Shown here piece by piece: positions 1-9,581 of a stretch of 39,244 bases of DNA. The notes under the pieces are model-generated. The model was not told where the DNA came from, did no database searches, and was given only the letters and a program-made list of their open reading frames with translations. Made by a program: the position numbers and the translations under genes. Source of the stretch: a bacterium HR10 (GTDB lineage: Bacteria > Acidobacteriota > Blastocatellia > HR10); NCBI GenBank assembly GCA_002923315.1, contig BEHM01000026.1:5001-44244 (forward strand), read 5' to 3'. Positions within the stretch are counted from its first letter, which is position 1; every line of letters begins with the position of its first letter.

Positions 1-231
1 CTCCTGAATGAGCGCGCGCACGCTTTCATTTGTCCGAAGCTTCTCCGGTTGATAGACGGGAATCCCCTTCGCCTGGGCGACCCCCTTCACCGGCGGTGGC
101 GTGAGCACCTGATGCCGTCCCACGGGCCGGTCCGGCTGAGTGAAGACGGCGAGGACGTCATGTCCCGCATCGAGGAGCCCCAGCAGCGTCGGCACCGCCG
201 CTTCCGGAGTCCCCATGAAGATCACGCGCAT
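1..231 (-). CDS. fmt: Methionyl-tRNA formyltransferase, N-terminal part (cut by window edge)
   Basis: Formylates Met-tRNAfMet with 10-formyl-tetrahydrofolate for translation initiation. The 77 visible codons start [14 protein letters not shown] and continue with an [12 protein letters not shown] segment, both typical of the Fmt N-terminal Rossmann-like domain. The rest of the gene, including the catalytic centre, lies beyond base 1. The ATG at 231 is preceded by an AGGGAG ribosome site. It follows def by 22 bases on the same strand, the common def-fmt pair: Fmt adds the formyl group and Def removes it from the finished chain. Confidence 0.95.
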   Translation of the reverse strand, partial: MRVIFMGTPEAAVPTLLGLLDAGHDVLAVFTQPDRPVGRHQVLTPPPVKGVAQAKGIPVYQPEKLRTNESVRALIQE

Positions 232-253
232 GCGCTCGTCTCCCTGGCCGGTG

Positions 254-763
254 TCACCACTCCCCAGACTTGATCATCTTCCTGATCTTTCGCTCCAGGA
301 GATCGCGCTTGAGCGGGCTCAAGCGGGAGATGTAGAGCCGTCCGTCCAGGTGATCCACCTCATGGCAGACGCAACGCGCGGCCAACCCCGTCACCTCCAG
401 CGTGATCTCCCGCTGATCGAGATCGAGCCCGCGCGCGAGGACGCGATATGGGCGCGCGACCTTGGCGTAGAGGCCCGGAAGGCTCAAACACCCCTCCTCT
501 TCGACGACTTCGCCTTCGGTCGCGAGGATCTCGGGATTGATGAGCACGACGCGCTCGGCGGCGTCACGGCCGCCGCTGCAATCCATGACGAAGAGGCGAC
601 GATTGACGCCGATCTGCGGGGCCGCCAAACCGACGCCGCGCGCCGCGTACATCGTCTCGAACATGTCCTCGACGAGCCGCCGCAACTCATCAGTGAACTC
701 CGTCACCGGTTCTGACGGTCGCACGAGCCGCGGATCACCATACTTGAGAATGTCACGAACCAA
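254..763 (-). CDS. def: Peptide deformylase
   Basis: Metalloenzyme that removes the formyl group from the N-terminus of new proteins. All three family motifs are visible: [10 protein letters not shown] (residues 43-52), EGCLSLPG (90-97, metal ligand Cys92) and HEVDH (134-138, two His ligands and the catalytic Glu135). The residue before HEVDH is Cys where Gln is usual. I start the gene at a TTG (761-763), giving [13 protein letters not shown], the standard Def N-terminus, with GGGGAGAAGG just upstream. An in-frame ATG at 808 would add 15 residues with no family match. The 169-residue length is normal. It probably forms an operon with fmt. Confidence 0.95.
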   Translation of the reverse strand: MVRDILKYGDPRLVRPSEPVTEFTDELRRLVEDMFETMYAARGVGLAAPQIGVNRRLFVMDCSGGRDAAERVVLINPEILATEGEVVEEEGCLSLPGLYAKVARPYRVLARGLDLDQREITLEVTGLAARCVCHEVDHLDGRLYISRLSPLKRDLLERKIRKMIKSGEW

Positions 764-841
764 GGCCTTCTCCCCTCGATGCGAGCGTGATGTTCCGGCG
801 AGATTCAAACCGTCGTTTTTACTCCACCTCCCCTTCGCCTG

Positions 842-1711
842 TCAACGTCCAGGCGCCAGACGCGCCAAGCATTCCCGGAGCACGGCATGCATGCTCGGAG
901 CCGGCGCATGCAGACGGCGTCCGTGCCCGGGAAGCACCCATTCGAAGCGGACGTCCAGAAGCCGCTCAAGCGAGCGCACCTGCTCCTCCCAAGAATACCA
1001 GCAGACGCGCCGCGAGGCGACTAACTCTCCCCGCTCATTCCCCCACACGTGATCCCCGGAGAAGAGATACCGCTCCCGATAGAGCAAGACCTGATGCCCG
1101 GGCGTATGTCCCGGCGTGGGGATCGCCAAAAGATCGTCCTCCAGCAGGACCGGATCTCGCCCGGCGAGCACGATCTCCACATCGCGCGTCGCGCGCGTCA
1201 GATCCGCGCGATGCAAAATGCGGCGACACCCGAAATGCCGATGGAACTTCTCATGATCGGCGACGTCATCCCGATGCGTGAGGAACATGAGGGCGACGCC
1301 ACCCATCGCCTCCAAGCGCCGCACCAGCGGCCTCGTGAATCGTGGAGAATCCACGAGGACATTCCCCTGCGGGCGAAGAATCAGGTAGCTCGACGCGCCG
1401 AACGAACGCTCGGAGGCGAATCCGCAAAAATAGACGTTCTCCGAGATCCGCTCAGGGAAAGCCGCAATGGCTGCTCGCAGGTCCTGTTTGCGCAGCGTTC
1501 CGATGGAGGCCGTCGGACAGGTCACAAGGGCCATCTGCGCTCGAAGCCGCTCCTGGGGCGACTCCAGCTGATGGTACACGATCGCCTGCCCGCGATGAGC
1601 CCGAAAGACGGAGGGAGCGATCTGACGGCAGTGATCGCAATCAATGCAACTTGTGTCCACGAAAAATTCTCCCGGAGCATTCTCCGTTCGCCGCGCCTGC
1701 CATCGCGCCAT
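842..1711 (-). CDS. Ferredoxin-domain / metallo-beta-lactamase-fold hydrolase
   Basis: A 289-residue cytoplasmic fusion. Residues 15-75 form a single-cluster ferredoxin-like domain with Cys22, Cys25, Cys28 and a distal Cys65 in a CPT motif. Residues from about 95 form a metallo-beta-lactamase fold with THRDDVADH (145-153) in place of the usual HxHxDH, then GHTPGH (201-206), FSGDH (217-221) and LPGHG (260-264). These cover most metal-ligand positions of the glyoxalase II-like group. The same domain pairing is known from uncharacterised bacterial and plant proteins; the substrate is unknown. The ATG at 1711 has GAGGGAGAG upstream. It lies 78 bases upstream of def on the same strand, possibly co-transcribed. 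Confidence 0.8.
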   Translation of the reverse strand: MARWQARRTENAPGEFFVDTSCIDCDHCRQIAPSVFRAHRGQAIVYHQLESPQERLRAQMALVTCPTASIGTLRKQDLRAAIAAFPERISENVYFCGFASERSFGASSYLILRPQGNVLVDSPRFTRPLVRRLEAMGGVALMFLTHRDDVADHEKFHRHFGCRRILHRADLTRATRDVEIVLAGRDPVLLEDDLLAIPTPGHTPGHQVLLYRERYLFSGDHVWGNERGELVASRRVCWYSWEEQVRSLERLLDVRFEWVLPGHGRRLHAPAPSMHAVLRECLARLAPGR

Positions 1712-1854
1712 ATCGCTCTCCCTCGGCTAAAGCGTAGACGCTTCGAGGTCGCGAGGGCAAGCGCGAGATTGGGCTTCTCTTCAGGCGCCGATTCGCAGTC
1801 TGCGCGAGATCTCACTCGCGCATGGCGAGGCCATTATTCGGCTCGGAGGCTTGG

Positions 1855-1883
1855 TTGACACCCTGCCGGACTTCGAGTATTCT
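1855..1883 (+). promoter_or_regulatory. Sigma70-type promoter for rpmH
   Basis: TTGACA at 1855-1860 and TATTCT at 1878-1883 with a 17-base spacer, about 70 bases upstream of the rpmH start. It lies in the gap between the divergent ferredoxin/MBL gene and rpmH, and would drive the rpmH-rnpA-yidD-yidC run. Confidence 0.75.
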
Positions 1884-1952
1884 CTTGGACTTTGGGGATT
1901 TGGCAGGCCGGAAGCGGCAGGTCGCACCCTGAGGCATATGGAGCAGTGAACG

Positions 1953-2096
1953 ATGAAGCGCACGTATCAGCCAAATAATCGGCGCCGAGCTAAGACGCAT
2001 GGGTTCCGAGCGCGAATGAGCACGAAAGCCGGACGCGAGGTCCTCAGGCGGCGTCGCCGAAAGGGACGGTATCGGCTCACGCCGGAGCACTATTGA
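1953..2096 (+). CDS. rpmH: 50S ribosomal protein L34
   Basis: Small basic protein of the large ribosomal subunit. The 47-residue product begins [18 protein letters not shown] and contains [20 protein letters not shown], matching L34 along its length, with a short C-terminal RLTPEHY. It heads the conserved rpmH-rnpA-yidD-yidC gene string and sits about 70 bases behind a strong promoter. It is on the same strand as dnaA and about 9 kb away; in most bacteria it lies next to dnaA and points away from it. Confidence 0.97.
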   Translation: MKRTYQPNNRRRAKTHGFRARMSTKAGREVLRRRRRKGRYRLTPEHY

Positions 2097-2168
2097 TCGA
2101 GAGCCTCCGCACGTGGGGGCTCCCCAGATGGGCTCCCGTGAGGCTATTGCGCGAACAGGCGGACAGAC

Positions 2169-2657
2169 ATGCCGGATGAGCGGTTCCGAAAATCGGAACG
2201 ATTGCGCCGACGCCGCGATTTCCTCAAGGTCTACGCCGAAGGCGCGCGCTACAGCTCTCGCCTCTTCACGATCTTCGCGCGCGCGAACGATCAGCCCGTC
2301 AGCCGGTTGGGCATCACGGTCTCCCGAAAGATCGGGAGAGCCGTTCGGCGAAATCGCGCCAAACGGCTGATCCGCGAAGTCTTTCGTAAGAACAAGGCGC
2401 GGCTTCCCCGCCCGCTTGATCTCGTCGTGAATGTGAAGGAGGCCATTCGAGACGCCGATTACTGGGCCGTGGAAGCCGAATTCCTGCGCCTGATCGAACG
2501 CATGAGCCGGGACCTGTGCGATCGGAAGCCCGCGCCCTCGCGGGGATCAGCCGATGAGCCTTCGGGCACAGCCCAAGGCGCGACGCTGGCGATCGGGCCC
2601 GCCGCCGGATATCTGAGACGCACGGTGCTTCTTCCGAGCTTCACGGCAGCGCTATGA
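2169..2657 (+). CDS. rnpA: Ribonuclease P protein component
   Basis: Protein subunit of RNase P, which helps the catalytic RNA cut 5' leaders from pre-tRNAs. The RNR signature [10 protein letters not shown] is at residues 61-70, preceded by [15 protein letters not shown]. At 162 residues it is longer than the usual 110-130. The extra C-terminal stretch from about residue 115 is rich in Pro, Ala, Gly and Ser, and I see no known domain in it. It ends in the first codons of yidD (ATGA overlap at 2654-2657), which suggests translational coupling. Confidence 0.95.
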   Translation: MPDERFRKSERLRRRRDFLKVYAEGARYSSRLFTIFARANDQPVSRLGITVSRKIGRAVRRNRAKRLIREVFRKNKARLPRPLDLVVNVKEAIRDADYWAVEAEFLRLIERMSRDLCDRKPAPSRGSADEPSGTAQGATLAIGPAAGYLRRTVLLPSFTAAL

Positions 2658-2905
2658 AATGGATCGCCCTCATCATGCTCAAAATTTACAAGTTCGGGAT
2701 CTCGCCCCTGCTCCCTCCCGCATGTCGTTTCATTCCGACCTGCTCGGAATACGCCAGCGAAGCCATCGCGCGCTTCGGATTCTGGCGCGGCGGCTGGATG
2801 GGGGTGCGACGCCTGCTCCGCTGCCATCCCTTTCACCCAGGGGGGTATGATCCGGTCCCCTCGTCGGTCTCCCCCTCGGATTCTCTCCAATCCCCGGTGA
2901 GGTGA
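2654..2905 (+). CDS. yidD: Membrane protein insertion efficiency factor YidD
   Basis: Small inner-face membrane-associated protein that assists YidC-dependent insertion. The family core is intact in 83 residues: [20 protein letters not shown] (residues 14-33, with Cys24 and Cys30), [17 protein letters not shown] further on, and an N-terminal amphipathic stretch. It overlaps rnpA by four bases and ends seven bases before yidC, the standard order of this cluster. Confidence 0.95.
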   Translation: MKWIALIMLKIYKFGISPLLPPACRFIPTCSEYASEAIARFGFWRGGWMGVRRLLRCHPFHPGGYDPVPSSVSPSDSLQSPVR

Positions 2906-2912
2906 GATCTCA

Positions 2913-4664
2913 ATGGAGAAGCGCGTCCTTCTGGCCTTCATCCTCTCAACGACGATCCTGGCGCTCTGGTACTACTTCTTCGCCCCCTCTCCGCCGCAGC
3001 CGACCCCATCGCAGAAGCCAGCCGCTGCTCCCACTCGCGCGGCAAACGAAGCCAAGACACCAGCCGAGACTCCTGAAGCCCCTCCGGCCGTCTCCGTCCC
3101 CGAGCGCGAGATCCGTATCGAGACCCCTCTTTGGACGGCCATCTTCCATAATCGCGGCGCCGTCGCACGAAGTTGGAACGTTCATCATCGCCCGAACGGA
3201 CAGATTCTGCTGGGCGCTGATCGGCGCCCTTTGGAGCTCATCCCTCAGGAACGCGAAGTCATCGAGAAGCTCGGCCGTCCGTTTGCGCTCCGAAGCCCGG
3301 AGGCCCAGCTCGATCGGATACTCCAAACGGCGACGTATACCGTTGCCACGGAAGACTCCACGCTTCGGATCGAAAAGGGAGAGACGCGCCAGCTCACCTT
3401 CACGTATGAAGACCCGGCGCGCGAGCTGCGGGTCCAGAAGACCTTCACGTTCTTCGGGGACCGTTACGACTTTCGGCTCTCGATCTCGGCCACGCGCGCC
3501 GGACGCCCGCTTGAGGTCGCCCTCGTCCTCGGACCGAGCTTCGGCGATCAGAGCATCCGCCGCAGCGACACGTATACGAAGACCCCCCCCATCGCCGTCG
3601 TGCGCGCGCGAGAGGAGACCCACCGCGTTCACGCTGAGAAAGTCCCCAAGGAGCCGCCGCAGGGTCCCATCACCTGGGCGGGTATCGAAGATAACTACTT
3701 CGCTCTGGTCGCCATTCCGACAACGCCGACATCGCGGGTGAGCTTCTCAACGCACGCGCTCAAGGAGACGATCGAGGACGAGGAGATCACGCGCCATTTC
3801 ATCGCCGTGACGCTTCCCATGAGCGCGCCGCAGGAGTTCACGGTGTTCGCGGGCCCGAAGGATCCGCAAGTGCTCGCCGCAGTGGACGCTCGGCTAGGTG
3901 GGGTGGAGCTAGAGGAGGTCATCAACTACGGCTATTTCTCCTCAGTCGTGAAGCCGCTCATCACCTGGGTCTTGCTCCCGGCGCTTCACGCCGTCCACAA
4001 GCTCACGGGGAACTACGGCGTGGGGATCATCGTCGTGACGATCGCGCTCAACCTCTTCTTCTACCCCCTGCGCCGGTCCTCCACGATCCGCATGCGAAAG
4101 GCGAGCGCGCTGCAACCCAAGATGCGCGAGCTGCAGGAGAAGATGAAGGGGCTGAAGAAGAACGATCCGCGCCTGCAGGAGTTGCAAATGGAGCAGCTCC
4201 GGCTCATGAAAGAGGCGAATCCATTGGGAGGATGCCTGCCGCTATTGCTGCAACTGCCCATCTTCTGGGCGATGTTCATCCTGCTGACGGTCAGCCTGGA
4301 TGTGCGTCAGGCGCCCTTCGTCGCCTGGATTGATGACCTCTCCTCACCTGACCGATGGCACGTCCTGCCGATTCTCATGTGCGCCTCGATGATCATCTCG
4401 ACGCTGATGACGCCGGCTCCGAGCGGTGATCCCTCGCAGCGCGTGCAGCGCTTCATGATGGCGTATGTGATGCCCGTTCTGCTCACTTATCTCTTCTTCT
4501 GGCGGGCTCCGAGCGGATTGGTCCTCTACTGGATGTTCAGCAATCTCGTGGGGATCGCACAGCAGCTCTTGATCAACCGCTCGCTCGGCCCACAGCCGCT
4601 GCCAGTCGCCGCCGAGCCAAACGCCCGCGGGATCTCGAAGCCGAAGGCCGCGACGAAAGGGTGA
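2913..4664 (+). CDS. yidC: Membrane protein insertase YidC (Gram-negative type)
   Basis: Inserts and folds inner-membrane proteins alone or with SecYEG. The 583-residue product has an N-terminal membrane segment (residues 5-23), a Pro/Ala-rich linker, a large periplasmic P1-type domain (about 60-340) and the conserved 60KD_IMP membrane core (about 345-555) with GVGIIVVTIALNLFFYPLRR and a charged coiled-coil hairpin before the GGCLPLLLQLPIFWAMF segment. The P1 domain marks it as the didermic form and so supports a two-membrane organism. ATG at 2913 follows GAGGTGAG. No jag/khpB gene follows, although it does in many genomes. Confidence 0.97.
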   Translation: MEKRVLLAFILSTTILALWYYFFAPSPPQPTPSQKPAAAPTRAANEAKTPAETPEAPPAVSVPEREIRIETPLWTAIFHNRGAVARSWNVHHRPNGQILLGADRRPLELIPQEREVIEKLGRPFALRSPEAQLDRILQTATYTVATEDSTLRIEKGETRQLTFTYEDPARELRVQKTFTFFGDRYDFRLSISATRAGRPLEVALVLGPSFGDQSIRRSDTYTKTPPIAVVRAREETHRVHAEKVPKEPPQGPITWAGIEDNYFALVAIPTTPTSRVSFSTHALKETIEDEEITRHFIAVTLPMSAPQEFTVFAGPKDPQVLAAVDARLGGVELEEVINYGYFSSVVKPLITWVLLPALHAVHKLTGNYGVGIIVVTIALNLFFYPLRRSSTIRMRKASALQPKMRELQEKMKGLKKNDPRLQELQMEQLRLMKEANPLGGCLPLLLQLPIFWAMFILLTVSLDVRQAPFVAWIDDLSSPDRWHVLPILMCASMIISTLMTPAPSGDPSQRVQRFMMAYVMPVLLTYLFFWRAPSGLVLYWMFSNLVGIAQQLLINRSLGPQPLPVAAEPNARGISKPKAATKG

Positions 4665-4761
4665 AGCGGCGCGCGCCCGAAGCCCCTCCCCGGAGAGGCA
4701 CTTTGCGTCCTCCCCTTTGAGCGGACAAAATATTCGTGGGCTCATCGCAGCCAGAGCGGCC

Positions 4762-6159
4762 ATGGCTTACACATCCGAAGACACCATCGCCGCCATCTCG
4801 ACGCCGCCGGGACGAGGGGGTATCGGGATCGTCCGCCTGAGCGGACCACGAGCCCGAGAGATCGCCCGCATCGTCTTCCATCCCAAGGTGGAAGGGGCAC
4901 CACACGAGGTGCTCTTCTCCCCGCGACGGGCGACCTTCGGCGAGATTCGCGATCCTCAAACGAGAGATCTCCTCGATGAAGCCATCGCCACGTTCTTCCC
5001 CGGACCGCACAGCTACACAGGTGAGGACGTCGTCGAGTTCAGCTGCCACGGGAGTCCCGTCGTGTTGCGGCGGGTCTTGGACGCGCTCCTGGAATGTGGC
5101 GCCCGTGCCGCTGGGCCCGGAGAGTTCACCCTCCGCGCTTTCCTCAACGGACGCATAGACCTCACCCAGGCCGAGGCGATCCGCGACTTGATCGAAGCGC
5201 AGACCGTCACACAAGCTCGCGTCGCGTTACGACAACTGCAAGGGAACCTCTCCCGACGCCTTCAGCCGCTTCGACAAACGCTCGTGGACGTGATCGTGCA
5301 GATGGAGACAGCCGTCGAATTCGTCGAGGACGATGTCGTGACCGAGAGCCGCGCGTCCCTGCTTCGCCGACTCGATGCGGTGATCGCCCAGCTTGAGGAG
5401 ATCGCCTCGCACTATCGCACGGGGCGCCTCGTCCGCGAGGGGATTCACATCGCCATCGTCGGGAAACCGAACGTGGGGAAATCGAGCCTCTTCAATCGCC
5501 TGCTGGAGCGAGAGCGCGCTATCGTGACAGAGATCCCCGGGACGACGCGCGATATGCTCATTGAGATGGCTTCGATCGAAGGCATCCCCATCCACCTGGT
5601 GGACACGGCGGGCTTGCGCGAAGCGACCGATCGGGTCGAACGTCTGGGGATCGAACGCAGCCGACAAGCCATCGCTGATGCCGATCTGGTGCTCGTCGTT
5701 CTGGATGGCTCGCGGCCGCTTGAAGGGGAAGACCGCACGGTCTTGGAGGAGACCCGCTCCGTCCCCCGGCTCATCGTGATCAACAAGCGCGATCTCCCCG
5801 AACGGCTCGATCTGGAATCGGTCCGAGCGCTCGCTCGTGAAGCGCCGATCTGCCGCATCTCCGCTCTGACCGGTCACGGCGTGGACGAGCTACGCCGGCA
5901 GATCCTGGAGACGATCACCTCCGGTAGCGCCTTCTCGCCCGAAGATGTTATACTCACCAATGCGCGTCATCATCGACTGATCGTTGCGGCTCGGGAGGCG
6001 GTCCTTCAGGCGCGACGCGCGCTCATAGAGGGGTATTCGGAAGAGGTCGCCCTGGTGGGCCTGCATGATGCGCTCCGAAATTTAGGGGAGATCACGGGCG
6101 AGGTGACGATCGAGGATATCCTGGAACGCATCTTCTCGACCTTCTGCATCGGGAAATGA
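4762..6159 (+). CDS. mnmE: tRNA modification GTPase MnmE
   Basis: With MnmG it makes the cmnm5U34 modification of tRNA wobble uridines, using GTP and a tetrahydrofolate C1 unit. The 465 residues include the N-terminal folate-binding domain ([14 protein letters not shown]-like start, [12 protein letters not shown]), a GTPase domain with GKPNVGKSS (234-242), TTRD, DTAG and NKRD motifs, and the C-terminal FCIGK with the catalytic-site Cys. I start at ATG 4762 ([13 protein letters not shown]). An in-frame TTG at 4717 would add 15 residues without family support. Its stop overlaps the mnmG start (ATGA). Confidence 0.97.
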   Translation: MAYTSEDTIAAISTPPGRGGIGIVRLSGPRAREIARIVFHPKVEGAPHEVLFSPRRATFGEIRDPQTRDLLDEAIATFFPGPHSYTGEDVVEFSCHGSPVVLRRVLDALLECGARAAGPGEFTLRAFLNGRIDLTQAEAIRDLIEAQTVTQARVALRQLQGNLSRRLQPLRQTLVDVIVQMETAVEFVEDDVVTESRASLLRRLDAVIAQLEEIASHYRTGRLVREGIHIAIVGKPNVGKSSLFNRLLERERAIVTEIPGTTRDMLIEMASIEGIPIHLVDTAGLREATDRVERLGIERSRQAIADADLVLVVLDGSRPLEGEDRTVLEETRSVPRLIVINKRDLPERLDLESVRALAREAPICRISALTGHGVDELRRQILETITSGSAFSPEDVILTNARHHRLIVAAREAVLQARRALIEGYSEEVALVGLHDALRNLGEITGEVTIEDILERIFSTFCIGK

Positions 6160-8057
6160 ACGCCATGCACTGCGATGACCATTTCGACGTGATCGTCGTC
6201 GGCGGCGGCCACGCCGGATGCGAAGCCGCTCACGCGGCCGCCCGCATGGGCTGCCGAACGGCGCTCGTGACGCTCTCGGCTGAATTGATCGCTCAAATGT
6301 CCTGCAACCCGGCGATCGGAGGGATCGCCAAGGGCCACCTCGTGCGCGAGATTGACGCGCTGGGGGGCCTCATGGGCATCGTCACCGATCGCATCGGCAT
6401 CCATTTCCGCGTCCTCAATCGAAGCCGCGGCCCGGCCGTTCAATCTCCCCGCGCCCAATGTGACCGCACCGTCTACCGCCGAGAGATGCAGCGTCAGCTC
6501 CGAGAGACACCCGGCCTCTCGATCATCGAGGGTGAAGTGGCCGATCTGCTCATTGAAGGATGCACGATCCGCGGCATCCGCCTCGCCGATGGACGCACCT
6601 TCGCCGCCCGCGCCGTTGTGCTCACAACCGGAACGTTCCTGCGCGGTCTCATCCACATCGGGCGGCTGACCTTCCCCGCCGGACGCTTGAGCGAAAAGCC
6701 CTCGATCGAGCTGGCCGAAACCCTCCGTCGCATCGGCTTCCGCATGGGACGATTGAAGACCGGAACGCCGCCGCGCCTCGATGGCCGAACCATTGACTTC
6801 TCTCAGGCCGAACGCCAACCCAGCGATGATCCGCCGCAACCGTTCTCCTTCACGACGCGTGCCATCACCCAACCTCTGATTGATTGCTTCATCGTCTATA
6901 CGAACAAGAAGTCGCACGAGGTCATCCGCCGAAATCTCGAAAAATCAGCCCTCTACAGCGGACAAATCCAGGGCATCGGCCCTCGCTATTGCCCCTCCAT
7001 CGAGGATAAGATCGTCAAATTCCCCGACAAAGAACGACACCAGATCTTCCTCGAACCCGAAGGGTACTATACCGACGAGGTCTATCCGAACGGCATCTCT
7101 TCCAGCATGCCCGTCGAAGTCCAATTAGAGTTCGTGCGGACGATTCCGGGACTTGAGCGCGTCAAGTTCATTCGCCCCGCCTACGCCATCGAATATGACT
7201 TCGTAGATCCTACCGAGCTGCATCCCTGGCTGGAGACCAAACGAATCGAGGGCCTTTTCCACGCTGGCCAAATCAATGGGACAACCGGGTATGAGGAGGC
7301 CGCAGCTCAAGGCATCATGGCCGGGATCAACGCCGCTCTCCGCGTCCGAGGTGAAGATCCGCTCGTCCTCACCCGCTCTCAGGCCTACATCGGCATCCTC
7401 ATTGATGATCTCGTCACCAAAGGTGTGGACGAACCATACCGTATGTTCACATCGCGAGCTGAGTTACGATTGCTCCTTCGTCATGACAACGCAGATATGC
7501 GACTGACCGAGATTGGATACCGTCTCGGTTTGATCAGCAATGATCGGTACATCGAGTTTTCAAAGAAGCGGAGAAACATAGAAACTTTGAAGCGATATTT
7601 CTTGAATACGAAGATCAAAAACGACGCTCAAGGTTGGGCTCGTTTCAGTGAGGCAACTGGGATTCGCTTGGATGAGCCGACGGTTCTAGCAAAACTGGTG
7701 TGTCGTCCGGAGGTGGATGCTGAACATGTCGCATTCCTTTTGCCCGACGCCTTGCGAGAACAGATAGATCGTGAAGAGCTTCGGGTCGCGGTGAACGACC
7801 TGAAGTATGCGGGATATATTGAGAGCCAGCGACAACTGGCGGAGAAGCTGGAGCGGATGGAGGCGCGGATGATTCCAGAAGATATGGATTTCACTCAGAT
7901 CTCCGGCCTCTCGCGAGAGATCGTGGAGAAACTGACGCGGATTCGACCTCGGACCCTTGGACAAGCGCGTCGGATCCCGGGTATGACGCCTGCTGCTTTG
8001 ACCCTCTTGAACATTCATCTGGAACTCCGATCCCGGCGTGAACGAGCTCGAGCATAA
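6156..8057 (+). CDS. mnmG: tRNA uridine-5-carboxymethylaminomethyl modification enzyme MnmG (GidA)
   Basis: FAD-dependent partner of MnmE in wobble-uridine modification. It has 633 residues, the normal length. The FAD-binding motif [12 protein letters not shown] is near the N-terminus, followed by [20 protein letters not shown] and, later, [12 protein letters not shown], all family signatures. Helical C-terminal domain present. The start overlaps the mnmE stop by four bases. Base composition changes inside the gene near 7440: upstream codons mostly end in C or G, while downstream codons use A and T endings much more freely, and this continues into rsmG. Confidence 0.97.
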   Translation: MNAMHCDDHFDVIVVGGGHAGCEAAHAAARMGCRTALVTLSAELIAQMSCNPAIGGIAKGHLVREIDALGGLMGIVTDRIGIHFRVLNRSRGPAVQSPRAQCDRTVYRREMQRQLRETPGLSIIEGEVADLLIEGCTIRGIRLADGRTFAARAVVLTTGTFLRGLIHIGRLTFPAGRLSEKPSIELAETLRRIGFRMGRLKTGTPPRLDGRTIDFSQAERQPSDDPPQPFSFTTRAITQPLIDCFIVYTNKKSHEVIRRNLEKSALYSGQIQGIGPRYCPSIEDKIVKFPDKERHQIFLEPEGYYTDEVYPNGISSSMPVEVQLEFVRTIPGLERVKFIRPAYAIEYDFVDPTELHPWLETKRIEGLFHAGQINGTTGYEEAAAQGIMAGINAALRVRGEDPLVLTRSQAYIGILIDDLVTKGVDEPYRMFTSRAELRLLLRHDNADMRLTEIGYRLGLISNDRYIEFSKKRRNIETLKRYFLNTKIKNDAQGWARFSEATGIRLDEPTVLAKLVCRPEVDAEHVAFLLPDALREQIDREELRVAVNDLKYAGYIESQRQLAEKLERMEARMIPEDMDFTQISGLSREIVEKLTRIRPRTLGQARRIPGMTPAALTLLNIHLELRSRRERARA

Positions 8058-8706
8058 AAAGCGCGCATTCTGCCACTATGTGAAGGTTTGGGCGCAACGA
8101 TTTGGCTTCTCCCTCTCTGAGTCGCTCTGTGAGAAGCTCTGCGAGCACTATGGCCTATTGCTTCACTGGAACAGACGGATCAACCTGACGCGGATTCTTG
8201 ATCCTGAGGAGGCCGCCCGCTTTCACTACGTAGAGTCGCTTTATGGAGGACGATGGCTTGATCCCTCGATCACCAAGGTCATAGACGTGGGCTCAGGTGG
8301 GGGATTCCCTGGGATCCCCATGGCCCTGGCGCGGCCGAATACCTCGATGGTTTTGATTGAGAAGAATAGAAAGCGAGCCGTCTTCCTCTTGGAGGCTGTG
8401 CGTCGGCTGGAGCTGGAAAACGTCGAGATCTTCTGTGGACGCTTTGAAGCCTACGAGAGTCGGGACTTCGACGGAATCGTCTGCCGGGCGCTTGAGCGGA
8501 TGCGGGAGCGGGTCCCCGATCTGCTCGCCTTCGCCAAGGAGAGCACGCAGATCCTCCTCTTTGGCGATGAAGATCTGGAGCGCGCTGTTAGAGAATCTGC
8601 TGCTCCCAGATGGCAGGTCAGCTCCGTCGCCATCCCATATGCTCAGGAGCGGCGTCTGATCATTCTTCGCCAGTCCAGAGCGTTCCACGTGGAACCGATC
8701 ACGTAA
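8038..8706 (+). CDS. rsmG: 16S rRNA (guanine-527-N7)-methyltransferase RsmG (GidB)
   Basis: Methylates G527 of 16S rRNA with S-adenosylmethionine. The 222-residue product has [13 protein letters not shown] (residues 41-53) and the SAM-binding [14 protein letters not shown] (81-94). It starts with GTG at 8038, overlapping mnmG by 20 bases. Its last codons read through a perfect parS palindrome (8682-8695), so the C-terminal residues AFHVEP are encoded by the parS site. The gene is more A+T-rich than its neighbours. Confidence 0.95.
   Translation: MNELEHKKRAFCHYVKVWAQRFGFSLSESLCEKLCEHYGLLLHWNRRINLTRILDPEEAARFHYVESLYGGRWLDPSITKVIDVGSGGGFPGIPMALARPNTSMVLIEKNRKRAVFLLEAVRRLELENVEIFCGRFEAYESRDFDGIVCRALERMRERVPDLLAFAKESTQILLFGDEDLERAVRESAAPRWQVSSVAIPYAQERRLIILRQSRAFHVEPIT
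8682..8695. promoter_or_regulatory. parS: parS site 1 (inside rsmG 3' end)
   Basis: Perfect 14-base palindrome GTTCCACGTGGAAC, equal to the core of chromosomal parS sites bound by ParB. It lies in frame within the last codons of rsmG, just upstream of parA. Confidence 0.9.
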
Positions 8707-8711
8707 CTCTC

Positions 8712-8725
8712 GTTCCACGTGGAAC
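8712..8725. promoter_or_regulatory. parS: parS site 2
   Basis: Second identical copy of GTTCCACGTGGAAC, starting exactly 30 bases after site 1 (about three helical turns, so both face the same side of DNA). It lies in the rsmG-parA gap, upstream of the putative parA promoter, so ParB could both segregate the origin and influence parAB transcription. Confidence 0.9.
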
Positions 8726-8749
8726 ATCCCGCTTTGGAAAATTGATCTT

Positions 8750-8784
8750 TTCAATCCCCCCATTTTGTGCTATCTTGACGGCGA
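8750..8784 (+). promoter_or_regulatory. Possible parA promoter with extended -10
   Basis: ATTTTGTGC is followed by TATCTT, giving an extended -10 (TGC-TATCTT) a short distance before the parA ATG, with a weak TTTTCA 17 bases upstream as -35. The same ATTTTGTGCTA string occurs at the upstream dnaA promoter. Confidence 0.45.
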
Positions 8785-8795
8785 CGCGCGAGGCC

Positions 8796-9581
8796 ATGAG
8801 TCGCACGATCGCCATCGCCAATCAGAAGGGGGGCGTGGGGAAGACCACCACAGCCGTCAATCTCTCGGCCGCGCTCGCCGCGCTCGAACGCCGCGTGCTG
8901 CTTGTGGATTTCGATCCTCAAGCCAACGCTACTTCTGGACTCGGGATTCGACGTGGCGCTGTTCGGAAATCCGTCTACCATGCTATTATCTTCGGCGAGC
9001 CGATTGGGAATCTGATCCTGCCGACGGAGATCCCGACGCTCTGGCTCGTCCCATCGGAGCGGAACCTCACCGGAGCCGAAGTCGAACTGGTGGATATCGA
9101 GCGGCGCGAGTACCGCCTCCGCGAAGCCCTGGACCCCATTCGTCAGGACTTCGACTTCATCTTCATTGATTGTCCCCCATCGCTCGGACTTCTCACGCTC
9201 AACGCCCTGACGGCTGCTGACTCCGTCCTTGTGCCTATCCAGTGCGAATATTACGCCTTGGAAGGCGTCTCCGAACTCTGGGACACACTCGTCCGGATTC
9301 GACGACTGTTCAACCCGCGGCTTCAAATCGAAGGTTTCCTCCTCACCATGCACGACGAGCGCACCAACCTCTCGCACCAGGTCATGGCTGACTTGCGAGA
9401 TTTCCTGGGCTCACAGGTCTTCCAAACGGTCATCCCGCGGAATGTGCGCTTGGCCGAAGCTCCAAGTCATGGGAAGCCCATCATCCTCTATGATGATCGC
9501 TCTCGTGGAGCTGAGAGCTACCGAAATCTCGCCCTGGAGGTCCTCAATCATGACGCGAAAGGCCCTCGGCAGAGGACTTGA
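8796..9581 (+). CDS. parA: Chromosome-partitioning ATPase ParA (Soj)
   Basis: Deviant Walker ATPase that binds DNA non-specifically and moves ParB-parS complexes; in some species it also regulates DnaA. The start MSRTIAIANQKGGVGKTTTA places the deviant Walker A motif KGGVGKTT at residues 11-18; LLVDFDPQANATSGLG and FIFIDCPPSLGLLTLNAL follow. I use ATG 8796, giving 261 residues; upstream in-frame starts would run through the parS sites and rsmG. It overlaps parB by 32 bases. Confidence 0.96.
   Translation: MSRTIAIANQKGGVGKTTTAVNLSAALAALERRVLLVDFDPQANATSGLGIRRGAVRKSVYHAIIFGEPIGNLILPTEIPTLWLVPSERNLTGAEVELVDIERREYRLREALDPIRQDFDFIFIDCPPSLGLLTLNALTAADSVLVPIQCEYYALEGVSELWDTLVRIRRLFNPRLQIEGFLLTMHDERTNLSHQVMADLRDFLGSQVFQTVIPRNVRLAEAPSHGKPIILYDDRSRGAESYRNLALEVLNHDAKGPRQRT

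Noticed and set aside
8610-8795. Possible N-terminal extension of ParA from an upstream GTG
   Set aside because: It would translate rsmG sequence and both parS sites; ParA proteins of this type begin just before the deviant Walker A motif.
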